From an uncultured Clostridia bacterium (GTDB lineage Bacteria > Bacillota > Clostridia > Christensenellales > Pumilibacteraceae): DNA of 62,654 nt. The position numbers and the translations under genes were made by a program. Location of the stretch: positions 1-62,654 of the forward strand of contig CAMUKG010000011.1 of assembly GCA_947089425.1 (NCBI GenBank), read 5' to 3'. A model generated the notes under the pieces. That model was not told the DNA's origin, ran no database searches, and was given only the letters and a program-made list of their open reading frames with translations. The stretch's first letter is position 1; every line of letters starts with the position of its first letter. Below are positions 62,569 to 62,654 of the stretch, in pieces.

Positions 62569-62654
62569 TGGTGCGGAGGATGGGATTTGAACCCACACGA
62601 GAATTAACCACAGGCGTCTGAAACCTGCGCGTCTGCCAGTTCCGCCACCTCCGC
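62569..62654 (-). tRNA. tRNA-Leu (anticodon CAG)
   Basis: On the minus strand from 62654: acceptor GCGGAGG pairs with CCTCCGC, D-arm GGCGGAACTGGCAGACGC, anticodon stem CAGGT/GCCTG with loop TTCAGAC (CAG), a long variable arm typical of leucine tRNA, T-arm GTGGGTTCAAATCCCAT, discriminator A and an encoded CCA (62569-62571). The gene is complete and ends exactly at the window edge. Confidence 0.96.

Noticed and set aside
62540..62569. Hairpin AGACAG/CTGTCT beside the tRNA, with a T-loop-like TTCGAA in the loop and T5 on the plus strand
   Set aside because: It has no T run on the strand of the tRNA or VUT gene. It might be a remnant of a tRNA 3' end, but too short to call.

Overview
The window looks like chromosomal DNA of an anaerobic, Gram-positive-type member of the Bacillota (Clostridia). 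Supporting this are a meso-DAP type MurE (DNPR motif) with the LL-diaminopimelate aminotransferase route to DAP, a SpoVD-like penicillin-binding protein with a PASTA domain, a protein resembling a morphogenetic spore coat family, SepF, PyrR, ThiT and a trimeric [FeFe] hydrogenase of the electron-bifurcating type. Promoters are ordinary sigma-A type (TTGaca / TATAAT, 17-18 bp spacers, often with an extended TGnTATAAT). Nearly everything is core chromosome on the minus strand. I see no phage, IS element, CRISPR array or defence island. A closer species assignment is not possible from the sequence alone.

Layout. 1-2.0 kb: two membrane proteins of unknown function. 2.0-3.06 kb (+): a TPP riboswitch with terminator controlling a ThiT thiamine transporter, whose 3' end overlaps the cell-wall cluster. 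3.0-12.2 kb (-): a shortened dcw cluster, mraZ-rsmH-ftsL-spoVD/ftsI-murE-mraY-murD-ftsW, behind a promoter with MraZ boxes. 12.5-14.2 kb (+): ilvA-ridA. 14.2-22.5 kb (-): a phosphoesterase, a spore-coat-like protein, engB, lon, clpX, clpP and tig. 22.6-24.3 kb (+): rqcH. 24.3-25.3 kb (-): radC. 25.3-35.8 kb (-): one long run from an ATP-grasp gene through yggS, sepF, lspA, rluD and pyrR to pyrB-C-F-K-D-E and two small membrane proteins. 35.9-40.0 kb (-): hydCBA behind a leader with an intrinsic terminator. 40.2-42.9 kb: a SPOR-like protein, a DUF6062 protein, a metallo-beta-lactamase-fold gene broken by TGA, and a probable 6S RNA. 42.9-56.4 kb (-): glutamine synthetase-like protein, ANTAR regulator, purF, carA, a carB-dapF fusion, pyrG, dapL and a DUF4241-TPR protein. 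56.6-62.65 kb: a small XRE regulator, phosphoglucomutase, an ABC exporter, small proteins, an SDR enzyme, a VUT-family transporter and a tRNA-Leu(CAG).

How the genes work together. The two large minus-strand runs together encode the whole route from glutamine and bicarbonate to UMP (CarAB, PyrB, PyrC, PyrDK, PyrE, PyrF), and PyrG then makes CTP. DapL makes LL-DAP, the DapF part of the fusion converts it to meso-DAP, and MurE in the dcw cluster uses it. The glnA-to-pyrG run groups three glutamine amidotransferases (PurF, CarA, PyrG) beside a glutamine synthetase relative. Tig, ClpP, ClpX, Lon and RqcH form a protein quality-control neighbourhood.

Most unusual points: the single-frame CarB-DapF polypeptide; a glutamine synthetase homologue lacking residues needed for normal catalysis, paired with an ANTAR protein whose receiver domain is degenerate; a TGA-interrupted metallo-hydrolase; a 6S-like RNA whose promoter shares a palindromic motif with the promoter of an XRE gene; two apparently leaderless genes; a structured palindromic element between clpP and clpX; and a terminator inside the hydrogenase leader.
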